Positions 1 through 10,912 of a DNA stretch of 64,000 bases are shown one piece after another; position 1 is the first letter of the stretch; each line of letters opens with the position of its first letter. The notes below the pieces were generated by a model. That model ran no database searches. It saw only the letters and a list, made by a program, of their open reading frames with translations, and was not told the DNA's origin. A program made the position numbers and the translations under genes. The DNA is from Planctomycetaceae bacterium (GTDB lineage: Bacteria > Planctomycetota > Planctomycetia > Planctomycetales > Planctomycetaceae), in assembly GCA_041398825.1 (NCBI GenBank), contig JAWKTX010000009.1:186001-250000 (forward strand). The letters are read 5' to 3'.

Positions 1-245
1 GCCCTGGGGAATCGTTCCCCCGCCTTTCCAACGCGTCCTTCATCCGGATCGCAGAGCCCTCCGACGGTGATTCCGGCAATGCTTGAGAACGCTCCCATAT
101 GTTCATTCGCGCGGCCTCCGCAGCTGATGAACCCGATGTTGATTTCATCAACAGCGGACACAGCCCGTGCCGCGGAAGGAAACGAAAACGCCGCGGCAGA
201 AGCTGCTGCGCTTGCCAGAAAACCTCGTCGACTGGTGGAACTCAT
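1..245 (-). CDS. Gfo/Idh/MocA family oxidoreductase, N-terminal part (runs off left edge)
   Basis: The reading frame is open from an ATG at 245 down to base 1, giving about 81 residues of a longer protein. It opens with a twin-arginine signal (SRRGFLASAAAS, then an Ala-rich stretch ending near ARA), so export by the Tat system is predicted. A Rossmann-type nucleotide-binding start follows (INIGFISCGGRANEHMGAF), then a strand ending LCDPD. This order is typical of the exported NAD(P)-dependent Gfo/Idh/MocA oxidoreductases that planctomycetes carry in many copies. A GGGAG ribosome site lies about 10 nt upstream of the ATG. The substrate cannot be inferred because the C-terminal domain is outside the window. 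Confidence 0.85.
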   Translation of the reverse strand, partial: MSSTSRRGFLASAAASAAAFSFPSAARAVSAVDEINIGFISCGGRANEHMGAFSSIAGITVGGLCDPDEGRVGKAGERFPR

Positions 246-527
246 GTAGGATTTGCTCCCGTGTCAATGATCCTGGGGTAATTCTGTGATCGAATCGCAA
301 TTTGCTCGGTTGGCCCGGAGCGTCAATCCGAAGAACAAGTGCGAATCCGAACAATACGACGCCCGTCGGTCAAGCCGAGCCGGTCAATATTCGGGCGGCC
401 AGGCTCATTTCAGCCAATACATCCGGGGGGATGCATCAAAGCACGGACGAAAGCCCCCGGGACATCAACGGAGCGATGGTGATAATGCCCGAAATTTAAG
501 CGTTCGCAGGCTCCCCGAAAGGAACAA

Positions 528-556
528 AAAACGCCTCGTAGTTTACGAGGCGTTTT
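528..556 (-). terminator. Rho-independent terminator downstream of htpG
   Basis: A perfect 13-bp inverted repeat (AAAACGCCTCGTA and its complement) encloses a 3-nt loop. Read on the minus strand the hairpin is followed by a run of T. It lies about 50 nt past the htpG stop codon and separates htpG from the oxidoreductase gene that starts at 245. The rest of the 363-nt gap 246-608 shows no gene. Confidence 0.85.
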
Positions 557-608
557 GCAAGAGCCAGGCAGATCAATGGGCTGATGCGTCATGTTGATGC
601 TGTGTACA

Positions 609-2522
609 TCATGTGGTAATCGAACTGCGACTCTGCGCCAATTGCAACATGAATGATTGCAGCCGTGAAGCCATCTCGTTGCCGTTAGGAGCCAGTCCCG
701 CCATGATCATTGCGTTGGCGTGCAGCTGGCGGCCACATTCCCTGATGAATTCAGCATTATCAGAGTTCACTGCAATTTCAGACAAACGCCTGATCAGGGA
801 GGAATTTGGATTCACTTCCAGGATCATTTTGGCCATCTCAAATTCGGGTGTGTTCATCCGAAGCACTCGCTGCATTGTGGTGCTCATCGATCCCTGAGCA
901 TTAACCAGGCAGCAGTCACTTTCGGTGAGCCGTTCGGATTTTCGAACATCCTGTACCTGTTCACCAAGCGATTCCTTCAGGATTTCAATCAGACGGTCAA
1001 ACCCGGAAGGCACCTCGGTGCTTTCTTTGCTTCCTTCCTCCGACTGATCTTCGCCGTCCGCCGCCTTCTTTTCCGGAAGTTTCAGATCGGCCGAATCGAC
1101 GGACACCAGATCTCGTTCCGCGAATGAATTCAATGTGGACAGAATGTATTCATCCGCTGGATCTGTGAGCAGAAGTACCTCAAGATTTCTGGAGCGGAAG
1201 ATTTCCAGGTTCGGATCCCGAAGGACACTCGTCGCATCTGTCCCGGTCACGAAATAGATCTGCTTTTGTTCTTCCGGAGCTCGATCGCAGTATTCCTGCA
1301 GTGAAACAAGCTTGCCGGAATCTGTCGAATGCGTGGATGCAAATCGAAGCAGTTTTGCCAGTCGGTCCCGGTTGTCAAAGTCCGATCCGACACCCTCCCG
1401 GAGAATCATTCCGAATTCTCGATAGAACGTCTGATATTTGTCGGCATCCTCTTCGGCGAAAGAGTCGAGGTGGTCCAGAACCTTCTTTGTGATGACCTTC
1501 TGCATCTTGCGGAAGACCGTATTGTCCTGCAGCGCTTCGCGAGAAACATTCAACGGCAAATCGGCCGAATCTACAATTCCCCGGAGGAATCGCAGATAGT
1601 CCGGAAGCAAATCACGGTTGTCATTCTGAACCAGAATTCGCTTCGCGCACAAATGGAGCCCATGATCGGAACGACCAAAACCCATCTTTTCGAGATTGGT
1701 TTCCGGGCTGTAAAGAATGCTGTGGAACTGAAATGGCGAATCCGCCGACAGATGCAGGTGCCAAAGCGGTTTTTGACCCGGAAAGTGCGTCAGATATTCA
1801 TAAAAATTCTGATACTGCTCTTCCGTAAGGCTGTTCCTGGGCTCCACCCAGATCGGTGGCTGGTTGTTGATATGTTCGTCCTGCACATAGATGGCATGCG
1901 GCACGAATGTTGAGTACTTCCGGAGGATGTACTTCAGGCGAATCGGATCGGTGTACTCATCGAGATCCTTCTTCAAATGAAGTCGGATCGAAGTCCCGCG
2001 TTCGACAGGTTCTGTTGCTTCGGTGATTGTGTAACTTCCGTCGCCGGTAGATTCCCAGACCCAGCCATTCTCCTCCTTGTGACTGCGTGTAATGACTTCC
2101 ACGCGATCTGCCAGCATGAACGCCGAGTAGAAACCAACGCCGAACTGACCAATCAAATGCAGACTGGAATCTTTCGATTCCGTCTGTTGTGCGTTCCTCA
2201 GGAAGTCGAGTGATCCGCTGCGAGCAATTGTCCCGAGGTTTTGTGTCAGTTCGTCGCGTGTCATACCGACACCGTTGTCACGGATCGTCAGTACTCGGGC
2301 CTCTTTGTCCGGGTCCAGTACAACTCGAAGGTCAGATGCGTCACCCGTGACGTCGGACGTAAGTGTCAAATATCGAAACTTGTCCAGAGCGTCCGAAGCA
2401 TTGCTGACAAGTTCACGAATTGTGATCTCACGATTCTGATACAGCGAATGTGAGAGCAAATGCAGAAGTTGTTTGATCTCTGCCTGAAACGAGTACTGCG
2501 TCTTCTCCGCTTGTTCCGTCAT
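609..2522 (-). CDS. htpG: Molecular chaperone HtpG (Hsp90 family)
   Basis: ATP-dependent cytosolic chaperone of 637 residues, the usual size for bacterial HtpG. The N-terminal GHKL ATPase domain shows ELVSNASDALDKFR, the DNGVGMTRDEL lid motif and GQFGVGFYSAFM. The middle domain (NVSREALQDN region) and C-terminal dimerisation domain follow. The frame is open 31 codons further upstream, but the family starts at MTEQAEKTQYSFQAE, so ATG 2522 is chosen. The gene stands alone, with a strong terminator at 528-556. No heat-shock operator such as a CIRCE repeat was recognised upstream. Confidence 0.96.
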   Translation of the reverse strand: MTEQAEKTQYSFQAEIKQLLHLLSHSLYQNREITIRELVSNASDALDKFRYLTLTSDVTGDASDLRVVLDPDKEARVLTIRDNGVGMTRDELTQNLGTIARSGSLDFLRNAQQTESKDSSLHLIGQFGVGFYSAFMLADRVEVITRSHKEENGWVWESTGDGSYTITEATEPVERGTSIRLHLKKDLDEYTDPIRLKYILRKYSTFVPHAIYVQDEHINNQPPIWVEPRNSLTEEQYQNFYEYLTHFPGQKPLWHLHLSADSPFQFHSILYSPETNLEKMGFGRSDHGLHLCAKRILVQNDNRDLLPDYLRFLRGIVDSADLPLNVSREALQDNTVFRKMQKVITKKVLDHLDSFAEEDADKYQTFYREFGMILREGVGSDFDNRDRLAKLLRFASTHSTDSGKLVSLQEYCDRAPEEQKQIYFVTGTDATSVLRDPNLEIFRSRNLEVLLLTDPADEYILSTLNSFAERDLVSVDSADLKLPEKKAADGEDQSEEGSKESTEVPSGFDRLIEILKESLGEQVQDVRKSERLTESDCCLVNAQGSMSTTMQRVLRMNTPEFEMAKMILEVNPNSSLIRRLSEIAVNSDNAEFIRECGRQLHANAMIMAGLAPNGNEMASRLQSFMLQLAQSRSSITT

Positions 2523-2752
2523 TTCCAAACACCTGACTTTGTTCGAGATTTGGTAGATCCCCGGCGTGAGCCCGGACGAACCGAAAACCGGTGCTGCCAC
2601 AATGTAGCAATGCACGTGCCAGTCATTTTGGCAGGCTGCCGCCGAACCGTTGCCCTGCAGACGGCAGTGTTCTCAGCGAGTGCCGGCGGAATGACGTTCG
2701 CCAGCCGCCGAATCGCAACTGTCGGATTGCGAAGACCGCAACAAAAAGAAAA

Positions 2753-2786
2753 ACGGCGTCCCCCGATTTCAGGCGGGGAACGCCGT
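2753..2786 (-). terminator. Probable Rho-independent terminator of the LEPR-XLL gene
   Basis: A near-perfect 12-bp hairpin (ACGGCGTCCCCC pairing with GGGGAACGCCGT, one mismatch). On the minus strand it is followed by a T-rich tract. It sits about 90 nt past the stop codon of the gene ending at 2873. Otherwise the 350-nt gap 2523-2872 contains nothing recognisable. Confidence 0.7.
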
Positions 2787-2872
2787 CGTTAAGTGTGAGC
2801 ACCACAATCAGCCTGTCCATTCTCGGAACACCGGAAAGGACCGATGATGGATTCCCGAAAAGAGGCCTATGA

Positions 2873-5800
2873 CTAGTCCAGCATCTCCAGCAACTGATGG
2901 ATGCTGGCGGCAAAGCAGTCCTGAATCACTTCGTCCGGCTCAGCCTGGTCAGCTTGTAACCTGGCCAGGGGATTGCCAGTGGTTGTGCCAGATTCCGGAT
3001 CAGGACGGTCGGCAGCATCGGTGGGTTCGGGGGAATTCAACGATGCCAATTCCTTAGCCTCCTCCCGAATGAGTCGACTTTGTTCGCGGAGATTGGGCGA
3101 CAAACTGACGAGTAATTCTTCAAGCTCAACAGTCTTCGAAACTGCGGCTACGTCGAAAGATTCGTGAGTACTATAAGCGGTTACAAATCCTTCCGAAGTA
3201 ATCGAACGTACCCAAACTCGATATGCGCCAGGTAATGTTGTGGGTATCACCACTGAGGTTTCAGTCGTTCGCCATTCGTCATCGAAGGTTCCCCCCTCAA
3301 ATTGCCTGCGGACCCGGAACTCATACTCTGCCACCCCGGCCACCGGCGCCCATGAAATGGTCGTCTGGGAATTGACCTGAATCGGCGTATTGATGACTGG
3401 TATGAGGTTCGGAACGGTGAGACTTGCCGCATGACTCCAGCCACTGTTGACTCCATTTCCGTCTTTAGCCCGCACCCAGAATGTATAAATCCCAATGTCG
3501 CTCGTAGTAAAGAGCGCACTTGTGGCTGCGGTGTTGAATTGACTGATCAATGTCTCGCCGTTGACATCTGATCGGTAATAGAAGTCGTAGCTGGCAGCAC
3601 CCGTGACCGGTGTCCACGTGACGGTCGTTAGATTCTGCAACGGAATGGGAGTGTCGATTTGGGGGATGCCGCCGACGTTAAATGTCTGCCGATTGCTCCA
3701 GAGCCCTTTGCCACCAGCTGTCAGATTTGGACGGACCCACCAGTGATAGGTCCCGGGACCGAGGTCAGAAACGGGTGACCACGTTGTGCCGGAGAGTTCC
3801 GTCGGATTTGCGATGACCGAAGAATTTCGCTGGAGCCAGAAGTCGTAGGAACTTACACCAGCAACGGACGTCCATTCAAATGTTGGTGCAACTTCGAATG
3901 TGGGGTAAATGGGACTGACCGCAGCCGGACCCACATAAATCTGAGCAAATGAGGACCAGCCGCCGTAAAAACCGTCGCTGCTGATGCCTCGAACCCAGTA
4001 TCGGTAAACACCGACTTCCAAATTGGATCCAGGAGTGAAGCTGTTTGTCCCGGTGGTTGTGTGGATGACTTCGGGCGTGCCGGACGTTTGATTATTTACC
4101 CAGATTTCGTAGTTCAACGCCCCCGGCAGTTCGTCCCACGTGAAGGTTGGCATTGAGCTGCTGGCATAGTACTGCTCGGGCGTGTTTGAAATGGACGCCG
4201 CGGTATTGATTCGCAACCCTTGTGGAATACTCCAGGGTCCGCGAACGTTGGCATCCGAAATCCCCTGAACCCAGACTCTGAAACGTCCAATCCCAAGATC
4301 GATATTCGGGGTCAGACTCGTTTCACTGGTTCGCATTCGAAAGACGGGCGTTTGCGGCGTCAGCGTATTTGAGATAAAGACGTCGTATTCTGCCGCATTC
4401 AGAGCAGAGTCCCATGTGATCGTGGGACGCAAATTCGTCGTCGTTGTCGGGTTTGCTCCGGTCAGCACCGGACGATCCGGCACCAGATTGGTCTGGCTGA
4501 CCTGCTCAAGTGTGTAGCTGCCAACGCGAAATGTTTCTTCAAATAGCGGCTCACTATTGCCATATCCTTCGACCACCAGGTAGTACCTTCCTGATGCGGG
4601 CGGTGTAAACACCAACTCAGAATACAGTTCGCCGTTCTCACCGTTATTGGCGTCGTCATTATCGTCAAGCAGTGAGAAACTACTGTCGTAAACCGACAGA
4701 ATCGTATCGAGCAGCGTCCCGGCATTCGTCCGAAACGTGTACTCCTTACTCTGCGAAAGATCTACTGCGAACCAATCCTGGTCCTCGGTGACTTCGATGT
4801 TGCCGGCAATGGGGGATGTGCGATCCCATTCTGTCGCGTCGCTCGATGACAACCCGTTTCCGTGATCATCACCGGTGACCGCGACGTCAGCAATCTGTGT
4901 GATGGAATAGCTTCCAAAGGTCGAACTGGCGTTGAACGCCTGGATGTAATAGGTGCCTGTATAAGACGTCGATACCGTGACCTGAGTCGACCACGTATCC
5001 GCAAGCCAATCCCCCTCGGCCAGGATGTCTCCTGAGGAATCAAGAACATAAATGATGGTCAGATTGTCGGATTGCTCATCCCCGTCATCCGCCTGAAACG
5101 TATACTGCCGACCGGTCTCCAGTTCGACAGCAAAATAGTCTTCACTATCTGACAGGGCTGCTTCGAACTCTCCGGAAACGGCACCGGTTCGGTCCCAGAA
5201 AGTTGCGCTGCCCGTATCGTTGCCGTGATCATCCGTCACAGCTGGCGGGTCAATCAGATTTGTTGTTGATCCAGTGGAGCTGAAGATCTCTGCATCACCG
5301 ACACCGGCCCAGGGCCCCGTGTAGTTAAACGCAGACAAGGTGAAATCAACAATGCCCGTCCCGTTCGTCGCTGCTAACAATTCGTCATAAATTGTTGAAT
5401 CAGGGCCGACGGGAGCCGTGAGCTGAAAACGGCTGGGATTGGCAGCAGTTGACGTGGAAGTACCGTTCGTGTCAATGTCCAGATAAACCCGCAGCAGACT
5501 ACCCGTTGCGATGGCCGTGCCATTGTTGTAAACGGTGATTGTCGGGTCATCATTCACGCCGTCAGGCGTATAGATCTCGTTGGCGATGCCGTCGCTTAAT
5601 CCATTGTCAAACGTGGACAGCGTCAGCACTTCGACTGGATTGTTCACATCGGAACTTCCAAAATCGAAGGTCAGATTGCCCGGGATGCCGGTCACAGCAG
5701 AAGTTGCCGGAAGCCCGACCAGCGAAGTGACTTCACCAAAACCATATCGAATGATGGTGAACGGTGCGTTGTTTGGATCGGTGTCACCAAAAAAACGTTC

Positions 5801-5962
5801 CGTTGGGTGCAGGTCACTCGCGACGGTTGTGTAGTCGAATCCAAAGGAAGCAGCGAGCAATGCTCGCGTCTCCAGAGCCTCGTTTAATGCTGCCATTGAC
5901 GAACGGCGACGACGATTGACGGGGCGATTTCGAAAACGTGACAGAAACGTATTCAACAACAT
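2873..5962 (-). CDS. Large extracellular LEPR-XLL-type protein with two PPC-like and several FN3-like domains
   Basis: Predicted secreted protein of about 1029 residues. ATG 5962 is preferred over the in-frame TTG at 5968 because an AAAAGG site lies 7 nt before it. The N-terminus has an Arg-rich patch (NRPVNRRRRSS) followed by LETRALLAASF, the LEPR-XLL signature of exported planctomycete proteins. A calcium- or glycan-binding-like beta domain comes next. Two bacterial pre-peptidase C-terminal (PPC) type repeats follow, around residues 245-355 and 365-490 (each starts with DDHGN and contains DWFAVDL or DYFAVEL). About six FN3-like repeats then carry a Y-R-x-W-V-R-G-I pattern (residues about 495-945). 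The tail is acidic and may be helical. No catalytic motif was seen, so a surface or adhesion role is only an inference. Confidence 0.8.
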   Translation of the reverse strand: MLLNTFLSRFRNRPVNRRRRSSMAALNEALETRALLAASFGFDYTTVASDLHPTERFFGDTDPNNAPFTIIRYGFGEVTSLVGLPATSAVTGIPGNLTFDFGSSDVNNPVEVLTLSTFDNGLSDGIANEIYTPDGVNDDPTITVYNNGTAIATGSLLRVYLDIDTNGTSTSTAANPSRFQLTAPVGPDSTIYDELLAATNGTGIVDFTLSAFNYTGPWAGVGDAEIFSSTGSTTNLIDPPAVTDDHGNDTGSATFWDRTGAVSGEFEAALSDSEDYFAVELETGRQYTFQADDGDEQSDNLTIIYVLDSSGDILAEGDWLADTWSTQVTVSTSYTGTYYIQAFNASSTFGSYSITQIADVAVTGDDHGNGLSSSDATEWDRTSPIAGNIEVTEDQDWFAVDLSQSKEYTFRTNAGTLLDTILSVYDSSFSLLDDNDDANNGENGELYSELVFTPPASGRYYLVVEGYGNSEPLFEETFRVGSYTLEQVSQTNLVPDRPVLTGANPTTTTNLRPTITWDSALNAAEYDVFISNTLTPQTPVFRMRTSETSLTPNIDLGIGRFRVWVQGISDANVRGPWSIPQGLRINTAASISNTPEQYYASSSMPTFTWDELPGALNYEIWVNNQTSGTPEVIHTTTGTNSFTPGSNLEVGVYRYWVRGISSDGFYGGWSSFAQIYVGPAAVSPIYPTFEVAPTFEWTSVAGVSSYDFWLQRNSSVIANPTELSGTTWSPVSDLGPGTYHWWVRPNLTAGGKGLWSNRQTFNVGGIPQIDTPIPLQNLTTVTWTPVTGAASYDFYYRSDVNGETLISQFNTAATSALFTTSDIGIYTFWVRAKDGNGVNSGWSHAASLTVPNLIPVINTPIQVNSQTTISWAPVAGVAEYEFRVRRQFEGGTFDDEWRTTETSVVIPTTLPGAYRVWVRSITSEGFVTAYSTHESFDVAAVSKTVELEELLVSLSPNLREQSRLIREEAKELASLNSPEPTDAADRPDPESGTTTGNPLARLQADQAEPDEVIQDCFAASIHQLLEMLD

Positions 5963-6313
5963 TGGCAAACCTTTTCATGACGATAGCGCAAGTTTTTCAG
6001 CGACAGTTCCGGAGGTGAATATTCAACTTTATCTACGGCCCTTGGAGTCCAGCACAGTTGCATCGCGATCGTGGCCCCGAACGAATGGGATACCTTACGT
6101 ACTGCCGCAAGTCATGGACAGTGTGTACTGTCGAAACCCTGCAAATTGCCAGGATTCGCGCAAAACGCCTTCGACAGCCGGTTGAAAGCAGGATGAAAGC
6201 GATAAAGATCCGTTCACCAGGGTCATTATCTCAGGCTGCCACGGGACGATCGATTCGCTGGGGCGTCGTGGGCCTTCTTTCAGCAACGGGTAACGGCAGG
6301 GGATCCGCAGACA
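5963..6313. other. Intergenic region, no gene seen
   Basis: About 350 nt between the upstream end of the LEPR-XLL gene and the 3' end of the helicase gene. It must hold the promoter of the LEPR-XLL gene. The short open frames here lack coding character, and no repeat or hairpin of note was found. Confidence 0.5.
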
Positions 6314-8410
6314 TCAAAATGGCGGCGCGTCAAATTCGTTTGACGAGGGCTGAGAACGCGGGTTCTGTGCGAAACCCGGTGCCGTTGCAGTTCCTGGAAC
6401 AGCTGGTTTCATCGGAACCAGACTGGGCCGCTGCTCATCTTCCCCAATTCGCTCTTCCTGAAGCTCAGCCCCCGGATCCTTTTGCATCTCAAACAGGAAG
6501 CGTGAACACACAGATTCGCGCCGCTTGCCCCATTTCATGCGCGATCCCGCGCGTGTGAGCGTCAGGTGGTCCATGGCCCGGGTAACACCCACATAAGCGA
6601 GACGTCGTTCTTCGGCAATGTCTTTCTCGAGATCACTTTCAATACTTCGCTTGTGAGGCAGAATGCCCTCTTCCATACCCACGAGGTAGACCCGGGGGAA
6701 CTCCAAACCCTTTGCGGAATGCAGCGTCATGAGACGGACGGAATTGTCCGAAAGTTTTTCGTCTTTGTCATTCTGCTCATCGCGGTCCATCAAAGCGGTT
6801 GTTTCCAGAAACCCCCCAAGTGTGGGATCCGGTTCTTTCTCAACGTATTGCCCGATACTGTTGATGAATTCTTCCAGAATATTCCTGCGTGTTTCCTGTT
6901 GCGTTTCCTCTTTGTACTGTTTTGCGATCTCGGCTTCGTAATTAATCTCTTTCAACAGACGCCGAATGATGTCAGCCGCGTCCTTCGGCTGCATCGCCAT
7001 TTGCTGGGCGTACCGCTGCAGCAGATTGCGGAATCCATGTAGTGCCGTCATTGTCTTCGTCGGAATAATGCCGGCCGCCTGGGCCTCCGGAAGTACCTCC
7101 CAGAACGGCACTCCTTTTTTGACGGCCATCTGAATGATCTTCTCAACGGTTCCCGCACCGATACCACGCGTCGGTGTGTTGATAATGCGCAGCAGCGAGA
7201 CTTCGTCCCGTGGGTAACAGATGGCTTTCAAATACGCGAGCAGATCTCGAATCTCCCGACGATCAAAAAATGACTGGCCCCCCACCAGCATGTAGGGAAC
7301 TTTCAACCTGCGCAGTTCCTGCTCGAAGATGCGGGGCTGTTCGTTGGTGCGGAACAGTATGGCCACCTGTCGCGGCATCACGCCCAGTTCGGTGGTGAGG
7401 TATGCGATTTCGCGCACGACGTTTTCAGCTTCCGCAGTTTCGTCATCAAAAACCATGATTCTTACGGGAGTCCCTGACTTCTTGTGAGGAATCAGAGTCT
7501 TGTCGTGACGCTGCCGATTGTGTTTCACCAGTCGATTCGCGCAGTTCAGGATCTGATCCGTGCACCGATAATTATTCTCCAGCCGTACAGTGCGTGTCCC
7601 GGGAAAGTGATTCGAAAAATTGATGATGTGCTCGACTTCGGCCCCGCGCCATCCATAGATGGACTGGTCATCATCACCGACAACACAGATATTCCGGTGG
7701 CCACTGACCAGGTTCTCGACCAGCTTAAACTGCACGCCGTTCGTGTCCTGGTATTCGTCGATCTGCACATGGTCGAATTTCGCCTGCTGGCGGCGAAGGA
7801 CACCCGGATGTTCTTCAAAAAGTCGAACGGTCAGGAGCAGCAGGTCGTCGAAGTCCACTGCACCGCTCGCGCGAAGTTGTTTCTGATAGCGACGATAGGC
7901 CATCGCCGCCAGAAAGTCGAAGTCCGCTTCCACATGATTGCTGGCCTCGGATTCGACAACCCCCATCATTTTCCATCGACTGATGCGATTCAGCAGGTCG
8001 CCTGGTCGCATCGCACCGTCGCCAACCCGAATGTCCCTTAACGCGGTTCGTGCAGCAGATTCCTGATCCCCACGGTCGTAGATGACAAATCCCTTGGGAT
8101 AACCCAGCGCTTCAATTTCTTCACGCAGAACACGAACGCAGTATGAGTGAAACGTAGAAACTACCGGACGTTGCTTTGAGCCGCGGTTCAGCAGTTTCAG
8201 CGCGCGTTCACGCATTTCCTTTGCGGCTTTGTTGGTGAACGTCACCGACAGTATCCGATCCGGTCGGATGCCATGCTGGATAAGGTTTGCCATCCGGTAG
8301 GTGATGACACGCGTCTTACCGGTACCCGCACCCGCCAGTACCAGCAACGGGCCGGAAACGATCGAAACGGCTTCCCTCTGCGGGGCATTCAGTCCGGACA
8401 GGTTCAACAT
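6314..8410 (-). CDS. uvrD: UvrD/PcrA-type superfamily 1 DNA helicase
   Basis: ATP-dependent 3'-5' DNA helicase of 698 residues, expected in nucleotide excision or mismatch repair and in removal of proteins from DNA. Visible motifs are the Q-motif region (GLNAPQREAV), Walker A GAGTGKT at 27-33, motif Ia TFTNKAAKEM, motif II DEYQDTN, motif III DDDQSIYGWRGA, motif IV FRTNEQPR, motif V LMTLHSAKGLEFPRVYLVG and motif VI RRLAYVGVTRA. The length matches PcrA/UvrD without a long C-terminal extension. UvrD, PcrA and Rep cannot be told apart with certainty by eye. The gene follows mcsB on the same strand after 134 nt, so co-transcription is possible. Confidence 0.95.
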   Translation of the reverse strand: MLNLSGLNAPQREAVSIVSGPLLVLAGAGTGKTRVITYRMANLIQHGIRPDRILSVTFTNKAAKEMRERALKLLNRGSKQRPVVSTFHSYCVRVLREEIEALGYPKGFVIYDRGDQESAARTALRDIRVGDGAMRPGDLLNRISRWKMMGVVESEASNHVEADFDFLAAMAYRRYQKQLRASGAVDFDDLLLLTVRLFEEHPGVLRRQQAKFDHVQIDEYQDTNGVQFKLVENLVSGHRNICVVGDDDQSIYGWRGAEVEHIINFSNHFPGTRTVRLENNYRCTDQILNCANRLVKHNRQRHDKTLIPHKKSGTPVRIMVFDDETAEAENVVREIAYLTTELGVMPRQVAILFRTNEQPRIFEQELRRLKVPYMLVGGQSFFDRREIRDLLAYLKAICYPRDEVSLLRIINTPTRGIGAGTVEKIIQMAVKKGVPFWEVLPEAQAAGIIPTKTMTALHGFRNLLQRYAQQMAMQPKDAADIIRRLLKEINYEAEIAKQYKEETQQETRRNILEEFINSIGQYVEKEPDPTLGGFLETTALMDRDEQNDKDEKLSDNSVRLMTLHSAKGLEFPRVYLVGMEEGILPHKRSIESDLEKDIAEERRLAYVGVTRAMDHLTLTRAGSRMKWGKRRESVCSRFLFEMQKDPGAELQEERIGEDEQRPSLVPMKPAVPGTATAPGFAQNPRSQPSSNEFDAPPF

Positions 8411-8544
8411 GAGAAACTAATAATGTGCGAAATTGCGGTGTATTAGCCAACAATCAATGCAATCGAAATGCGACTTTCCATCCATCCGGCGCGCCCGCCA
8501 TCGAGCGTCGACTTCATTCGCCGGAAGTCGGACAGTGGAACAAC

Positions 8545-9726
<1,182 letters not shown>

Positions 9727-9972
9727 TGTAGACCGTTTTCATAGCCAGAGAAAGTGGGGAAGAATCGACGGAATTTGAGAGATTCTGAAACGCATTGTCG
9801 AAGGATTTCAGCTCATCCAGGCACGCAATTTCCCTGCAAAATTCCCATTGTGCAGTTCGTCACGCCTATCCCATGCGTTCCCGAAATCGTTGCCGGCAAG
9901 GCGCTTGCCTTCGACAGCACCTGTCGAGGGGGGAATCCGGATTCTAAAGCGTCCTCAACTTAACTTAACGCT

Positions 9973-10069
9973 AACAGTCCGATGAAAAATTGGGACAGGC
10001 ACGCTGGACGGATGCAACCGTCGTGTTCTCAGGTCTCCTGCTCGAGCCAGTCCCATTCTTTAACAGACT
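9973..10069 (+). repeat. Dispersed ~100-bp palindromic repeat, copy 1 (full length)
   Basis: Full-length member of a seven-copy family. The left arm is close to GTCCGATGAAAAATTGGGAC and the right arm ends GTCCCATTCTTTAACAG, which pairs with it. The centre keeps the shared CACGCTGGACGG and CAGGTCTCCTGCTCGAGCC blocks. This is the only copy that does not follow a gene in its own orientation: it lies between the divergent mcsB and PhnZ-like genes. An open frame through it fuses repeat-derived residues to the next gene. Confidence 0.85.
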
Positions 10070-10115
10070 ATCAAATCAACCAAAGCGGTGGCTCTTGAAG
10101 GTGCGTTTCGTCAGA

Positions 10116-10706
10116 ATGACAGAGGATTTCCACACCTACTCACTGGCTGAGAAAGACATGTTTCAGATTACTGACGTCGATGACATTCTGAGAGTTTTTC
10201 ACGAGCGAGGGAATCGCCACTATGGCGAAGAGGTGTCTGAACTGCAACACGCCCTTCAGGCCGCTGAATTTGCCGGGCAGTTTGGTGAGCCGGAAGGCGT
10301 GGTGCTCTCCTGCCTGCTGCACGACTTTGGTCATATGCTGCACGATCTGGGCGAGGAAATTGCCGGTCAGGGAGTTGATGCGCGACATGAAGAGCTGGGA
10401 GCAACCCTGCTTGAGAGTCATTTTCCGAAGGAGATTGTCGACCCCATTCGCCTTCACGTTGCCGCCAAGCGTTATCTGTGCTGGCAGGATCCTGGTTACT
10501 CAGAAGGATTGTCTCCGTCATCAAAGCTCAGTCTGAATTTGCAGGGAGGTCCCATGTCAAACCTGGAAGCAACAGAATTCGAACGTTTGCCGCACTATCA
10601 GCAGGCTGTCCGGGTTCGTCGCTACGACGACATGGCAAAAGTACCCGAAATGCAAACCGCGGATCTGAGCCACTATCGTGCTCTGATAGCGAAATACATG
10701 CGATGA
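10116..10706 (+). CDS. PhnZ-like HD-domain oxygenase, phosphonate-degradation associated
   Basis: HD-domain protein of about 196 residues resembling the phosphonate-degradation HDIG family (TIGR03276) and PhnZ. PhnZ uses a mixed-valence di-iron centre to cleave 1-hydroxy-2-aminoethylphosphonate to glycine and phosphate. Visible features are HYGEEVSELQHALQAA (the Tyr and Glu that contact substrate in PhnZ), the HD motif LLHDFGHMLHD, RHEELGA, the IRLHVAAKRYLC His, and a late Asp in RRYDDMAK. The open frame extends back to 9990 through the dispersed repeat, so that start is rejected. ATG 10116 is chosen and 10158 is the alternative. Its place beside phosphonate genes at 12.5-17.2 kb supports the role. 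The exact substrate is inferred. Confidence 0.82.
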   Translation: MTEDFHTYSLAEKDMFQITDVDDILRVFHERGNRHYGEEVSELQHALQAAEFAGQFGEPEGVVLSCLLHDFGHMLHDLGEEIAGQGVDARHEELGATLLESHFPKEIVDPIRLHVAAKRYLCWQDPGYSEGLSPSSKLSLNLQGGPMSNLEATEFERLPHYQQAVRVRRYDDMAKVPEMQTADLSHYRALIAKYMR

Positions 10707-10912
10707 CACAGCCGTTCATTCCCGGACCCTGACCGGCCGACCAAACATCCGCCTTGCTTTGAGTTGATGCAAGAATTAACACGAATTTTGCATTTTCTTC
10801 ACATGCGTCTCTGACACTTGCAGACAGGCGCACTCGAGCAGGCGGTGCTGCCCTGGATGCAGCCGACCGACGTGCTGCCAGCCCCGGAAGCTGTCATCGA
10901 AGGCGAAGATTC

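Noticed and set aside
2523..2615. 31-residue N-terminal extension of HtpG
   Set aside because: The family begins at the ATG at 2522; the extra residues are not HtpG-like.
7484..8041. 185-codon open frame on the plus strand inside the helicase gene
   Set aside because: It is the complementary-strand shadow of a well-conserved helicase coding region. Similar long frames opposite metH (57837-58826) and opposite the MscS and DUF5690 genes are rejected for the same reason.
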